From the NCBI RefSeq assembly GCF_014641195.1, contig NZ_BMHQ01000007.1, positions 1 through 64,000 on the forward strand: a DNA stretch of 64,000 nucleotides, read 5' to 3'. This DNA comes from Marinithermofilum abyssi (GTDB taxonomy: Bacteria > Bacillota > Bacilli > Thermoactinomycetales > DSM-45169). Numbering within the stretch: position 1 is the stretch's first letter; every line of letters starts with the position of its first letter. Of the stretch, positions 33,872-41,799 are shown in pieces. Under the pieces are notes generated by a model. The model saw only the letters and a list, made by a program, of their open reading frames with translations, did not search any database and had not been told where the DNA came from. The position numbers and the translations under genes were made by a program.

Positions 33872-34332
33872 ATTCCGCCTTCCCAAAAACACTGAAGTCC
33901 CTTAAACAAGAAAACTTGTTGCGAAATAACCATCATGGTTTATTATCAGACAACTCCCCAAGCACCTTCTGTAAAACAGAAATACAGTATCACAAATGAT
34001 GCCAAGTTTCCACCGATTGCACCGGTAAAAAGTTAGCCTAATCGTGAGCACACACCCTCGGCTGCGGGACAGATTGTATCCCTTTCGAATAGCGGAAGGG
34101 GGTAGGATAATAGACGGATTATCCAGCGCGTGGAAATACCCGGAAGGTTATATGGATCCTCGTGTGTCCACCAAAGTAATCCATCAGCTGTTGGGAAGCT
34201 GTACCTCATTCATGGATCCCGGGGCAAACCTGACCCGAAACCCGTTTTCCTTCCAAAGGCGATGACATCCTTGGGTCTCTAGACGATATAATGTAAAGAG
34301 AATATCCCATCCCTATAAACAGGAGCAATGGC
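33872..34332. other. Long gene-free stretch
   Basis: About 460 bases between the CNNM gene and the PHP gene. A 73-codon frame at 34044 lacks a ribosome site and reads like noise. The region is not low-complexity and holds several short inverted repeats (CAGCTGTTGGGAAGCTG near 34188-34204), so an unrecognised leader or small RNA is possible. I recognise no riboswitch. Confidence 0.4.
34262..34292 (+). promoter_or_regulatory. Candidate promoter of the PHP gene
   Basis: ATGACA (34262-34267) and a perfect TATAAT (34287-34292) separated by 19 bases, 41 bases before the PHP start. Spacing is one or two bases longer than ideal. Confidence 0.45.
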
Positions 34333-35133
34333 ATGCGAATATTAAACGATTATCAACCAGGCACTTTTGACTTGCATATGCACACCACCGCTTCCGACGG
34401 CATTTATTCTCCGAAAGCGCTGGTCCGCAAAGCAAAAGACTGTGGTCTCCGTACGATCGCCATCACCGATCACGACACCTTGGCCGGCGTGGAAGAAGCC
34501 GTTTCGGAAGGCAAAGCTGTCGGAATGGATGTGATCCCCGGAGTGGAAATCAGCACCCGTTATCACGGGAAAGGCATCGATGTGTTAGGTTACAACATCC
34601 AGGACTGTCTTGGGTTACACAACGCTCTCGCCCCCTTTAGAGAGGAGAGAAAAACTCGTGCCCGACGAATTATTCAAAGGTTTGAGGAACTGGGCATGCC
34701 GATCACTTTGGAAGACGTGAAAGCCTTCAGTCAAAACGGGGTCATCGCTCGACCCCATATCGCCAAGGCCATCGTTGCCAAAGGATATGTATCTGACGTA
34801 CAAACGGTGTTTGATCGATATCTCGCTGATGGAAAACCCGCTGCCGTTCGAAAGGAGGTTATTTCCACCGGCGAAGCCGTCCGTTGGATCAAGGAAGCCG
34901 GAGGTCAGGCAGTATTGGCCCATCCAGTTCTGCTTCATGACGACAACCTGGTCAAACAACTGCTGACAAAAGGCTTTGACGGGATCGAAGTCTGGCACCG
35001 TCATCACCGTGCTGCCGATGTCCAACGCTATCTGGATATGGCCGACCAGTATAACTTACTGGTTACAGGCGGTTCCGATTTTCACTCGGATGAGCACACG
35101 CTGGGACAATTCATTCCGGATCAAAGCGAATAG
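34333..35133 (+). CDS. PHP-domain phosphoesterase
   Basis: A 266-residue PHP phosphoesterase. Metal-binding motifs are DLHMHTTASDG (~15), AITDHDTLAG (~48), VIPGVEIST (~72) and, at the end, TGGSDFHSDEH. An ARPHIAKAIV segment and VLAHPVLLHD give further His ligands. Relatives cleave short phosphate esters or 3',5'-nucleoside bisphosphates and RNA 5' ends (the YciV/RNase AM group). Ribosome site is AGGAGC. It is convergent with cysH. Confidence 0.9.
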   Translation: MRILNDYQPGTFDLHMHTTASDGIYSPKALVRKAKDCGLRTIAITDHDTLAGVEEAVSEGKAVGMDVIPGVEISTRYHGKGIDVLGYNIQDCLGLHNALAPFREERKTRARRIIQRFEELGMPITLEDVKAFSQNGVIARPHIAKAIVAKGYVSDVQTVFDRYLADGKPAAVRKEVISTGEAVRWIKEAGGQAVLAHPVLLHDDNLVKQLLTKGFDGIEVWHRHHRAADVQRYLDMADQYNLLVTGGSDFHSDEHTLGQFIPDQSE

Positions 35134-35204
35134 AAAAACGGTAATAGCAGCATGCGCGTTTGCAATGCGACAGGCACCCCACTTGCTTTGTCGGACAGAG
35201 GAGA

Positions 35205-35242
35205 CAAACCCAGAAACCCCCAGGGAGAGGTTTCTGGGTTTG
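35205..35242. terminator. Bidirectional terminator between the PHP gene and cysH
   Basis: CAAACCCAGAAACC/GGTTTCTGGGTTTG, a perfect 14-bp stem with a 10-base loop. Confidence 0.9.
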
Positions 35243-35243
35243 C

Positions 35244-35954
35244 TTATTTTTTGGTAACGGTATCTGCTCTCTGATGGAGCCCGCACTCGGTTTTGCTGAA
35301 GCCGCTCCAGCGGCCTGAACGGAGATCTTCTCCCGGCTTCACGGGCCGAGTACAGGGAAAACAGCCAATGCTGGGATAATATTGATCATGCAATGGATTA
35401 TATGGAATATCATGTTTTCGAATATATCGCCACACATGTTCAGAATTCCAATAAGCCAGCGGATTAATCTTGACCAGATCAAAAACCGGATCCCACTCGA
35501 TCAAATCCGTATCGGCCCGGGTGGGCGACTGTTCCTGGCGGACCCCGGTTATCCATGCCTTATACTTCCCCAGTATCCACCTCAAAGGCTCCACCTTCCG
35601 CAGACGGCAACAAGCATCAGGATCCCGTAGCCACAGGGACTTGCCGTATTGTTCGGCCTGTTCCTTCAATGTCAAGGCGGGCAACACTTGAATAAATCGG
35701 CAACCGTACCGCTGTGCCAGACGATCCCGAGTTTCATAGGTCTGCTGAAAGTGCAAATTCGTATCCAGATAAAAAATATCCACTTTCCGTTCCAACTGCG
35801 TCACCATATGAACCAGGGCTACATCTTCCGCACCAAAGCTGCAACCCAATGCTACTGGGCCATCCACCCGATCCGCTGCAAACCGAATCACGTCCGCCGC
35901 GCTTTTTCCCTGCACTTGTTCATTCCATTGTCGCGTATATTCACGTAAAGACAT
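35244..35954 (-). CDS. cysH: Assimilatory adenylyl-sulfate reductase (CysH)
   Basis: A 236-residue reductase that turns activated sulfate into sulfite with thioredoxin. The PP-loop-like VALGCSFGAEDVALVH lies near residue 33. CC in DPDACCRLRKVEPL and the CxxC of SIGCFPCTRPV are the four ligands of a [4Fe-4S] cluster, which marks use of adenylyl sulfate (APS); the C-terminal KTECGLH carries the catalytic Cys. No other sulfate-assimilation gene is in the window. Ribosome site GGAGGTG. Confidence 0.94.
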   Translation of the reverse strand: MSLREYTRQWNEQVQGKSAADVIRFAADRVDGPVALGCSFGAEDVALVHMVTQLERKVDIFYLDTNLHFQQTYETRDRLAQRYGCRFIQVLPALTLKEQAEQYGKSLWLRDPDACCRLRKVEPLRWILGKYKAWITGVRQEQSPTRADTDLIEWDPVFDLVKINPLAYWNSEHVWRYIRKHDIPYNPLHDQYYPSIGCFPCTRPVKPGEDLRSGRWSGFSKTECGLHQRADTVTKK

Positions 35955-36300
35955 GGATCCGCCAACACCTCCATATCAGATAAAAGGGCAGGATATGAAT
36001 TATCCCAGATTGGATACGAAAGGAGCAGAAAGATCTGAATCGCCCGGGAGACGTCTCCCGTAGACCTACCTACTTCCCAATCACTTTTACCATACTATGC
36101 GGGCAGGTTGGGTAAGTGCCCAAATCATCCATAAAAAAAGAAGCACCCGCTTTGATGATCTTTAAAAAAACGGCCGTTTCTTTCAAATACGAGCGAAACC
36201 TGTGAATTTATCTATAGAAATATCCCCTCCCATTTCAGCAGCAAGGAGCTTGCTTTTATTGTCACTCAAAGAGGATCCTGCCACTTTGCAAGTGCATTCG
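35955..36300. other. cysH upstream region with a perfect palindrome
   Basis: About 346 bases with no gene, between cysH and the end of the third subtilase gene. CGGGAGACGTCTCCCG (36045-36060) is a 16-base perfect palindrome about 90 bases before the cysH start; having no loop, it suits a dimeric regulator better than an RNA hairpin. An SAM riboswitch was looked for and not found. The right part (36130-36180) is A/T-rich and may hold the terminator of the subtilase gene. Confidence 0.45.
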
Positions 36301-37377
36301 TTATTTGACCTGAACCAACCCGGCACCGTAGAGTCGATCGGGTCCCAAGGAGACAGCCCGGGCCCTCAGCCGTTTTTTGACCGTACTCGCGCCCCCTCTC
36401 TTTTGCCGGTAGACGGCTGCTACCCCGCTCACATGTGGAGTCGCTTGGGAGGTGCCGCTCAAGATGGCATACTTGCCGTTTGAATAGGTGCTGAAAATAT
36501 TAACCCCCGGCGCAGCAATATCCACAGAGCTGCCTGTCGAAGAAAAAGAGGCCCGCTTGTTGTTCCGGTTGAGAGCGGCCACCGCCACTGCCGCCGGGAT
36601 GCGTCCCGGGAAGCTGACATTGTCTCCTGTTCCCGAGGCATTGCCTTCATTTCCTGCAGCGGCCACACACACAATGCCTCGCCGGTTCGCAGCGTTGACT
36701 GCGTCGATTAACGCCGGCGTACCTGTACGGGAACCGAAACTCATGTTCAGGATATCCATGCCGCTGTCGATGCCCCACTCGATGCCTCGAATGATGTTGG
36801 TGATGGTGGCCGCTCCGCGGGCATCGAAAGCTTTGATGGCATATAGACGGGCAGCCGGAGCCACGCCCACCACTCCGATTTTGTTGTTCACCGCTGCGAC
36901 AATCCCCGCTATATGAGTGCCGTGTCCATTGTTATCATTGGGCTTGCGACCCGTGTTAACCAGATTGATCCCTCCGGCGATGTTGGCTTTCAGATCCGGA
37001 TGATCCAGGTCGATACCTGTATCGATAATGCCTACACGCACTCCGCTTCCTGCATAAGGATTCGGGGAACCGCCCCATACCTTTTGCACATTCCAGGTCA
37101 GAGTTTGTTGGTTTATTTTGGCATATCTTTTCAACTCCTCCATACCGAACACTTTTTTCACTCGAGGCTGAGGCAGGATTAAGATACGATCGGGTTCAGC
37201 GTAAAGTAAGTCTTCTTTCAGCATAATCCGCTTCAGTTGAGCGGGAGATTCCAGCATCGCGGAGACGGTCCGGCTGTGTCGGCCCACGTGATAAATCACT
37301 CCACCGTGTTTCCGAATCCAGTCAGGGCGAGGAGCTGTTCGAAATAAAAAGGTAAAGTAACCTCGCTTTTTCCCCAT
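36301..37377 (-). CDS. Third subtilisin-family serine protease
   Basis: A 358-residue S8 peptidase with an intact triad: GVRVGIIDTGIDLDHPDL (Asp), NNGHGTHIAGIVAAV (His) and LSGTSQATPHVSGVA (Ser; Gln replaces the common Met after it); the oxyanion Asn is in AAAGNEG. A short inhibitor-like N-terminus (~90 residues, SAMLESPAQLKRIMLKEDLL) precedes it and no signal peptide is visible. ATG 37377 follows GAGGTGATAG; the frame extends upstream to 37488 without a ribosome site. It is the third subtilase within 30 kb, all without an obvious export signal. Confidence 0.88.
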   Translation of the reverse strand: MGKKRGYFTFLFRTAPRPDWIRKHGGVIYHVGRHSRTVSAMLESPAQLKRIMLKEDLLYAEPDRILILPQPRVKKVFGMEELKRYAKINQQTLTWNVQKVWGGSPNPYAGSGVRVGIIDTGIDLDHPDLKANIAGGINLVNTGRKPNDNNGHGTHIAGIVAAVNNKIGVVGVAPAARLYAIKAFDARGAATITNIIRGIEWGIDSGMDILNMSFGSRTGTPALIDAVNAANRRGIVCVAAAGNEGNASGTGDNVSFPGRIPAAVAVAALNRNNKRASFSSTGSSVDIAAPGVNIFSTYSNGKYAILSGTSQATPHVSGVAAVYRQKRGGASTVKKRLRARAVSLGPDRLYGAGLVQVK

Positions 37378-37489
37378 ACTATCACCTCTATTGCAATGTA
37401 TGAGGAATTTGATAGAAGGGTGTGGACCAATCCCATACGGAATCCGCTGATTTTGGTAAACGAGCGCGGACAATCCTCTTGAACACAAA

Positions 37490-37526
37490 AAAAGCTTTTC
37501 TGCCCGTGGCTCCTCGGCAGAAAAGC
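37490..37526 (-). terminator. Terminator hairpin between permease and subtilase genes
   Basis: AAAGCTTTTCTGCC/GGCAGAAAAGCT arms with an 11-base loop and A/T tracts; lies downstream of the permease gene and upstream of the subtilase gene. Confidence 0.75.
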
Positions 37527-37594
37527 TCTCTTCTTCTTTCTAAAACAGACTCAGCCCTTCATCAAGGGTGAAGCGCTCATGATAATAGACAAAC

Positions 37595-37613
37595 GGCCCT
37601 CGTGCAGAGGGCC
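37595..37613 (-). terminator. Hairpin directly after the permease gene
   Basis: GGCCCTC-GTGCA-GAGGGCC, extended by imperfect GAC/GTC pairs. Only a weak T-run follows, so it may stabilise the 3' end rather than stop transcription alone. Confidence 0.5.
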
Positions 37614-37626
37614 ATTCGTCCTTCTA

Positions 37627-39033
37627 TCATAGATGATGATCTTTGATGTGTTCCGTATCATCCTGTTCCACAGTCGCCCGCTTTCTGCGAACAAACTGGT
37701 AGGCCGCAGCCAGCAGACCAAACCAGACCGGTGCTACATATAGAGCGACACGCGTCCCTTCGTCAAACCAAAGGAGAACCAAAACCAACAGGAGAAACGC
37801 CATCACCAGCCAGTTAACCCAGGGGGCTCCATACAATCGAAATTCCCCTTCCGGCAACACGCCCGCTTCCACCTTGCGCCGGTACTTCATGTGGGCATAG
37901 ACAATAATCCCCCAAGTCCACAAGGCTCCGACGGTTGCCACACTGGTTACATAGATAAAAGCCTCCTCCGGAATCACATAGTTTAAAAACACACCGACCA
38001 ACAAAACGGCAGTGGATGCGGTCAACGCCCTGGCCGGCACTCGCCGTCTATTGAGCTGTCCCAAAAACTGCGGAGCTTGCCGAGCATTGGATAAGGTATA
38101 AATCATCCGCCCGGTGCTGAACACGCCGCTGTTACAAGAAGAAAGAGCAGCGGTCATGACAACAAAGTTTACAATCCCTGCGGCACCGACGATCCCGATT
38201 TTTTCAAAAATCAAAACAAAAGGACTCGTCTTTCCATCCAGCTCGTTCCAAGGATACATCGCCATAATGACTGCCAGTGCACCGATATAAAAGATGAGAA
38301 TCCGCCAGACAAATTTATTGATAGCCGATGGCAGTGTTTTTTTGGGATTCTCCGCTTCTCCCGCAGTCACACCGATCAGTTCGCCGCCCAAGAAGGCGAA
38401 CATCACCATTTGCAATGTCAACAGAACGCCTCCCGCACCATGAGGGAAAAAGCCGCCGTGTTCCCACAGGTTGGAAAAGCCGACAGGGTGGCCCCCATTG
38501 CCAAAGCCGGTGGTAATCACCGCTAATCCAATCCCGATCAAGGCGAGTATGGTTACCACTTTGATCAGGGAAAACCAGAATTCCAACTCTCCAAACAGTT
38601 TCACCGCAATCAGGTTGAGCCCGTAAATAACGACCAGCGCGATCAATGCCGGAATCCATTGGGGCACTTCAGGAAACCAATATCGGGCATAGACACCCAC
38701 TGCCGTAATTTCCGCCATCCCTGTGACGATCCACATGAACCAATAGGTCCATCCCGTCACAAAACCGGCCCAGGGCCCGATGAATTCCTCCGCATAAGCA
38801 CTGAAGGACCCTGCTACCGGTTTGTAAACCGCCAACTCCCCCAATGCACGCAAGATGAAATAAAGGATGAGGCCGCCGATTCCGTAAGAGAGAATCAGTG
38901 CAGGTCCGGCTGTTTGAATAGCTGTAGCCGATCCTAAGAACAGTCCTACACCGATCGCACCACCGATCCCAATCAGCTGGATGTGCCGCTCTTTCAATCC
39001 GCGTGAAAATTCTTGCTGTTCATGTTTAGACAC
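37627..39033 (-). CDS. Amino-acid permease, APC superfamily
   Basis: A 468-residue twelve-helix proton-coupled amino-acid importer of the AAT family. The signature LKERHIQLIGIGGAIGVGLF lies at the N-terminus and QTAGPALILSYGIGG in helix 2; GSFSAYAEEFIGPWAGFVTG and FLGGELIGVTAGEAENPKKT are also typical. The closest well-known types carry proline, GABA, aromatic or branched amino acids; the exact substrate cannot be read here. No regulator is adjacent. Terminator hairpins follow. Confidence 0.88.
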   Translation of the reverse strand: MSKHEQQEFSRGLKERHIQLIGIGGAIGVGLFLGSATAIQTAGPALILSYGIGGLILYFILRALGELAVYKPVAGSFSAYAEEFIGPWAGFVTGWTYWFMWIVTGMAEITAVGVYARYWFPEVPQWIPALIALVVIYGLNLIAVKLFGELEFWFSLIKVVTILALIGIGLAVITTGFGNGGHPVGFSNLWEHGGFFPHGAGGVLLTLQMVMFAFLGGELIGVTAGEAENPKKTLPSAINKFVWRILIFYIGALAVIMAMYPWNELDGKTSPFVLIFEKIGIVGAAGIVNFVVMTAALSSCNSGVFSTGRMIYTLSNARQAPQFLGQLNRRRVPARALTASTAVLLVGVFLNYVIPEEAFIYVTSVATVGALWTWGIIVYAHMKYRRKVEAGVLPEGEFRLYGAPWVNWLVMAFLLLVLVLLWFDEGTRVALYVAPVWFGLLAAAYQFVRRKRATVEQDDTEHIKDHHL

Positions 39034-39163
39034 CTAATCCCCTCGCTCTCATTAAACATACTGACACGCTACTCATCATGTATGATTATACACAAAAAGT
39101 CCGATCATCCACAAACAGCAGACAGATGTCCTTCCCTCCGCAACACAAAAAGTGCGTCCGCAC

Positions 39164-39196
39164 AACAAAAAACGGGCGCGAAGGCTCCACCCGTCA
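39164..39196 (-). terminator. Weak terminator of the 39199 gene
   Basis: ACGGG/CCCGT stem with a long imperfect loop followed by TTTTTTG on the minus strand, immediately past the stop. Confidence 0.45.
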
Positions 39197-39198
39197 GC

Positions 39199-39591
39199 TC
39201 AGTCGTTTTCGTTTGTCGGAGAGATATATCCAACGGCATCCAGCCGCACATGATATTTTTTTTCTTCTCTTTCTATCAACAGATGATCGGGAAATACAGC
39301 CGACAACGTCCCGCTGATCTCACCCATATATGTGGTAACATGTACATCCTGACCGACAATGTCCGACAACTGATTTGCCAAAAAAGGATCTCGGCTGTGC
39401 CGCCGCATCATAAAGCGGGCCAGCCTGGAGGATCGTTTCGGCCGCTCCTGCCGCTGCGGAGGCCGCTGTATCGGCGGCATTTGGGGCATCATATACGGCG
39501 GTTGTCCGTAGGGCGGCATATAAAACTGGGATGATTCCTGGTATCCTGGCATCATCTCATACTGAGGAGAACCCGGGTTCATAAAGTCCAC
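39199..39591 (-). CDS. Coat-like protein: Met/Pro/Tyr-rich start, small beta domain at the end
   Basis: A ~130-residue protein. The first half is rich in Met, Pro, Tyr and Gln (FYMPPYGQPPYMMPQMPPIQ), a basic patch follows (RLARFMMRRHSR), and the end is a compact beta domain (LSDIVGQDVHVTTYMGEISG, then LSAVFPDHLLIEREEKKYHV) resembling the DUF2642 domain of small spore-coat proteins. Start codon uncertain: GTG at 39591 has the best spacing from GAGGGGGTG; GTG 39600 and ATG 39582 are alternatives. Confidence 0.62.
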   Translation of the reverse strand: MDFMNPGSPQYEMMPGYQESSQFYMPPYGQPPYMMPQMPPIQRPPQRQERPKRSSRLARFMMRRHSRDPFLANQLSDIVGQDVHVTTYMGEISGTLSAVFPDHLLIEREEKKYHVRLDAVGYISPTNEND

Positions 39592-39679
39592 ACGTCTCAC
39601 CCCCTCATGGGTCTACACACCTATACCCTATGCAGATGACCTCGGTTCGGTGTCACAAAAACCCATATTCAGGATCTGA

Positions 39680-40016
39680 CGGCAGACAGCCGCCAAGCGG
39701 TGGCCAGATTGACGGCAAACCTGCAGGATTGGCTTCGACTCTTTTGCCCGTTGCTCCCTTTCCTCCGACGCAGAAGTCCATACTGTCCGCTCCAAGAGAT
39801 CCAACGAGACGCGGCACAATGCGGAGGTGTACTCAAAAGTACAAGTCACGCCTTGGTCGCAAGCTCCCAGGTCGTGCTATGTGCCGCTTTTTTGTCTCGT
39901 CTCCTCTCTTGTCGCTGAGTTCGTCGTCAAAAGTCGCTTCTCGGGCAAAAGAGTTCTTCCGCTCATTTCCGGGAAACTTTGTCAGCAGCATCGCCGTCAA
40001 GCGGCGGCTTTTTTTA
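39680..40016. repeat. Dispersed structured repeat, copy 2: two-armed palindrome
   Basis: A gene-free ~337-base unit. Its core is a 14-bp stem: ACGAGACGCGGCAC (39804-39817) pairs with GTGCCGC (39881-39887) and GTCTCGT (39894-39900), split by TTTTTT; a small GTACT/AGTAC hairpin (39829-39842) sits inside. The left arm, read on the minus strand, repeats copy 1: TTCGACTCTTTTGCCCGTTG (39733-39752) and CAGAAGTCCATACTGTCCGC (39771-39790, plus-strand reading). The right arm, read on the plus strand, again has CGGGCAAAAGAGT (39942-39954), then ACTTTGTCA (39976-39984) and a terminator. So two copies of the tail point outward from one shared stem. Confidence 0.72.
39992..40015 (+). terminator. Terminator at the right end of repeat copy 2
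   Basis: CGCCG-TCAAG-CGGCG hairpin followed by GC and seven T; preceded by TTTGTCA as in copy 1. Confidence 0.75.
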
Positions 40017-40064
40017 TGCAAGATTCCATATCACCGCCAGGACTTCTAATCCCGTCAAAAGAAA

Positions 40065-40091
40065 GCACCCCTTGTCGTGCTTAAGGGGTGC
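40065..40091 (-). terminator. Terminator of aroF
   Basis: GCACCCCTT/AAGGGGTGC stem followed on the minus strand by TTTCTTTT, 36 bases past the stop. Confidence 0.8.
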
Positions 40092-40126
40092 GGTTTCATA
40101 CTAAGGGTATGATATCAACCGATCGT

Positions 40127-41143
40127 TTACCGCGTCGAGGCGGAAAAAAGAGCTTGCATGCTTTTCAAATCTTCCATCATGGAAGCAAAATTGTCCAGCG
40201 TAAGAGACTGGGGACCGTCGGACCAAGCGGCTTCCGGATTAGGATGGACTTCTACCATCAGGCCGTCGGCACCGGCAGCCAGTCCCGCACGGGCCATCGG
40301 AGTGACATAACGCCATTTGCCGGTGCCGTGACTCGGATCGACGATAATCGGCAGGTGGCTCAAGTGTTTGATCACCGGAACCGCACTCAAATCCAAGGTG
40401 TTGCGGGTGTAGGTTTCAAATGTGCGGATTCCCCGCTCACACAAGATGACATTGGGGTTCCCTTCACTCAGGATGTACTCCGCCGACATGAGCCACTCTT
40501 CCATGGTTGCGGACAATCCCCGTTTCAACATCACCGGTTTATTGGTCTGTCCCACTTTTTTCAGCAGGTGGAAGTTTTGCATATTGCGGGCACCCAGTTG
40601 GAGGATGTCCACATACTCTGCTACGAGGTCCAGATTTTCCGGATCCATCACTTCGGAAATGACTGGCAAGCCGGTGACCTCTCGGGCTTCCGCCAACAGC
40701 TTCAGCCCTTCTTCCTTCAACCCCTGGAAAGAGTACGGGGATGAACGAGGTTTAAACGCCCCGCCGCGCAGAATATGGGCTCCAGCTTTCTTCACGGCTT
40801 TGGCGGTCTCCAGAATCTGCTCCCGGCTCTCCACGGAACAGGGCCCGGCGATCACCACGGGCTCATTTCCCCCGATCGTAATATCCCCAACCTGAATCCG
40901 TGTCGGCTCGGGATGGAACGATCGTCCTGCCAATTTGAAAGGCTCGCTCACATGCACCACTTTTTCCACGCCTTCAAACCGCTCCACCGGAAGATTGGCC
41001 AAGGTCTGCTTATTGCCGATCAGTCCGAGGATCGTTTTGTCCACCCCTTTGGAATAGTGGATCTGCACCCCCTTTTCCTCCAAGGTTTTTACGATGCGAT
41101 CCACTTGTTCCCGGGTCGCCCCCTGTTCCAATACGATGATCAC
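40127..41143 (-). CDS. aroF: 3-deoxy-7-phosphoheptulonate synthase, type I-beta with regulatory N-domain
   Basis: A 338-residue DAHP synthase, the first step of the shikimate pathway (phosphoenolpyruvate + erythrose 4-phosphate). The first ~85 residues ([20 protein letters not shown]) form the ferredoxin-like regulatory domain found in Thermotoga-type enzymes, which lets Tyr or Phe inhibit them. The barrel has [38 protein letters not shown] and [14 protein letters not shown], with metal and substrate ligands intact. Transcription is controlled by the T-box upstream. Confidence 0.96.
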   Translation of the reverse strand: MIIVLEQGATREQVDRIVKTLEEKGVQIHYSKGVDKTILGLIGNKQTLANLPVERFEGVEKVVHVSEPFKLAGRSFHPEPTRIQVGDITIGGNEPVVIAGPCSVESREQILETAKAVKKAGAHILRGGAFKPRSSPYSFQGLKEEGLKLLAEAREVTGLPVISEVMDPENLDLVAEYVDILQLGARNMQNFHLLKKVGQTNKPVMLKRGLSATMEEWLMSAEYILSEGNPNVILCERGIRTFETYTRNTLDLSAVPVIKHLSHLPIIVDPSHGTGKWRYVTPMARAGLAAGADGLMVEVHPNPEAAWSDGPQSLTLDNFASMMEDLKSMQALFSASTR

Positions 41144-41196
41144 CTTGTTGACCTCCCCTCAAAAAATTCGGTTGGTGCTTGTATTGGGATAAAACA

Positions 41197-41478
41197 AAAA
41201 ACCCCGTCCCGAAAAAGGGACGAGGTTTGCTCGCGGTACCACCCTTGTTGAACCCATGCCGGATTCCCCTTAGCGCACGCCAAGCTGCGTGCGATCCGAT
41301 ATCGGCGGATCACCGGTCCGGCCTTTGCCACCTATACAGGCGGGTTCAGCCGTCTGCTCCAGGGTGTAATTCGTCGGATGGATGATACCGGTTCGCAGCA
41401 ACCACCGGCTCTCTGAGATCCATGCCCACCCGACTACTTTTCCCCTTCAACGCTTTTGGGTGTTAAATTGGATGTTGG
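41197..41478 (-). promoter_or_regulatory. T-box riboswitch of aroF, probably Tyr-specific
   Basis: The leader has the T-box AGGGTGGTACCGCG (41232-41245, minus strand), whose GGTGG binds the CCA end of uncharged tRNA. The competing terminator is CCTCGTCCC/GGGACGGGG with TTTTTT (41197-41226). Stem I carries the GAAGGGGAAAAGTAG entry and the AGAGAGCCGGTGG distal part. The specifier appears to be TAC (Tyr), at 41366-41368 in GAATTACACCC, followed by A as usual. Uncharged tRNA-Tyr would allow read-through into aroF. Confidence 0.9.
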
Positions 41479-41484
41479 TGATAA

Positions 41485-41512
41485 ATTATCATGAAGAACT
41501 TCCCGCTGTCAA
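41485..41512 (-). promoter_or_regulatory. Vegetative promoter of the aroF leader
   Basis: Minus strand TTGACA (41507-41512), 16 bases, GATAAT (41485-41490). It places the RNA start just before T-box stem I. Confidence 0.75.
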
Positions 41513-41799
41513 CCACTTTTTTGAACAAGTCCCCGTTAATCATATGATCCTCTCCGGGTGGACAGTAACAAGCAACTCGTTACTGTTGACTTGGAGGGAA
41601 TTTTTTACGGGGAAGTTCGCTGAACCTATGCCCAAGAATTGAAGTTACGAGCCGTGCGAATGCAATATCTATGGTCCGGCTTTTTTATCCTATGGGGCTT
41701 GAATCCATTTGGTGTCCCATTTTTTTATTCAAGTATCCTTTTCTCCATCGTACAATAAAAAGGAGAGGAATTGCTTCACCAAAAAGGGGGATGGTTTGG

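Noticed and set aside
34044-34265. A 73-codon frame in the gap before the PHP gene
   Set aside because: No ribosome site, unusual composition and no similarity I recognise.
35955-36300. An S-box (SAM) riboswitch before cysH
   Set aside because: I found neither the conserved AGAGAGGYGGAGGG start nor the terminator arrangement of that class.
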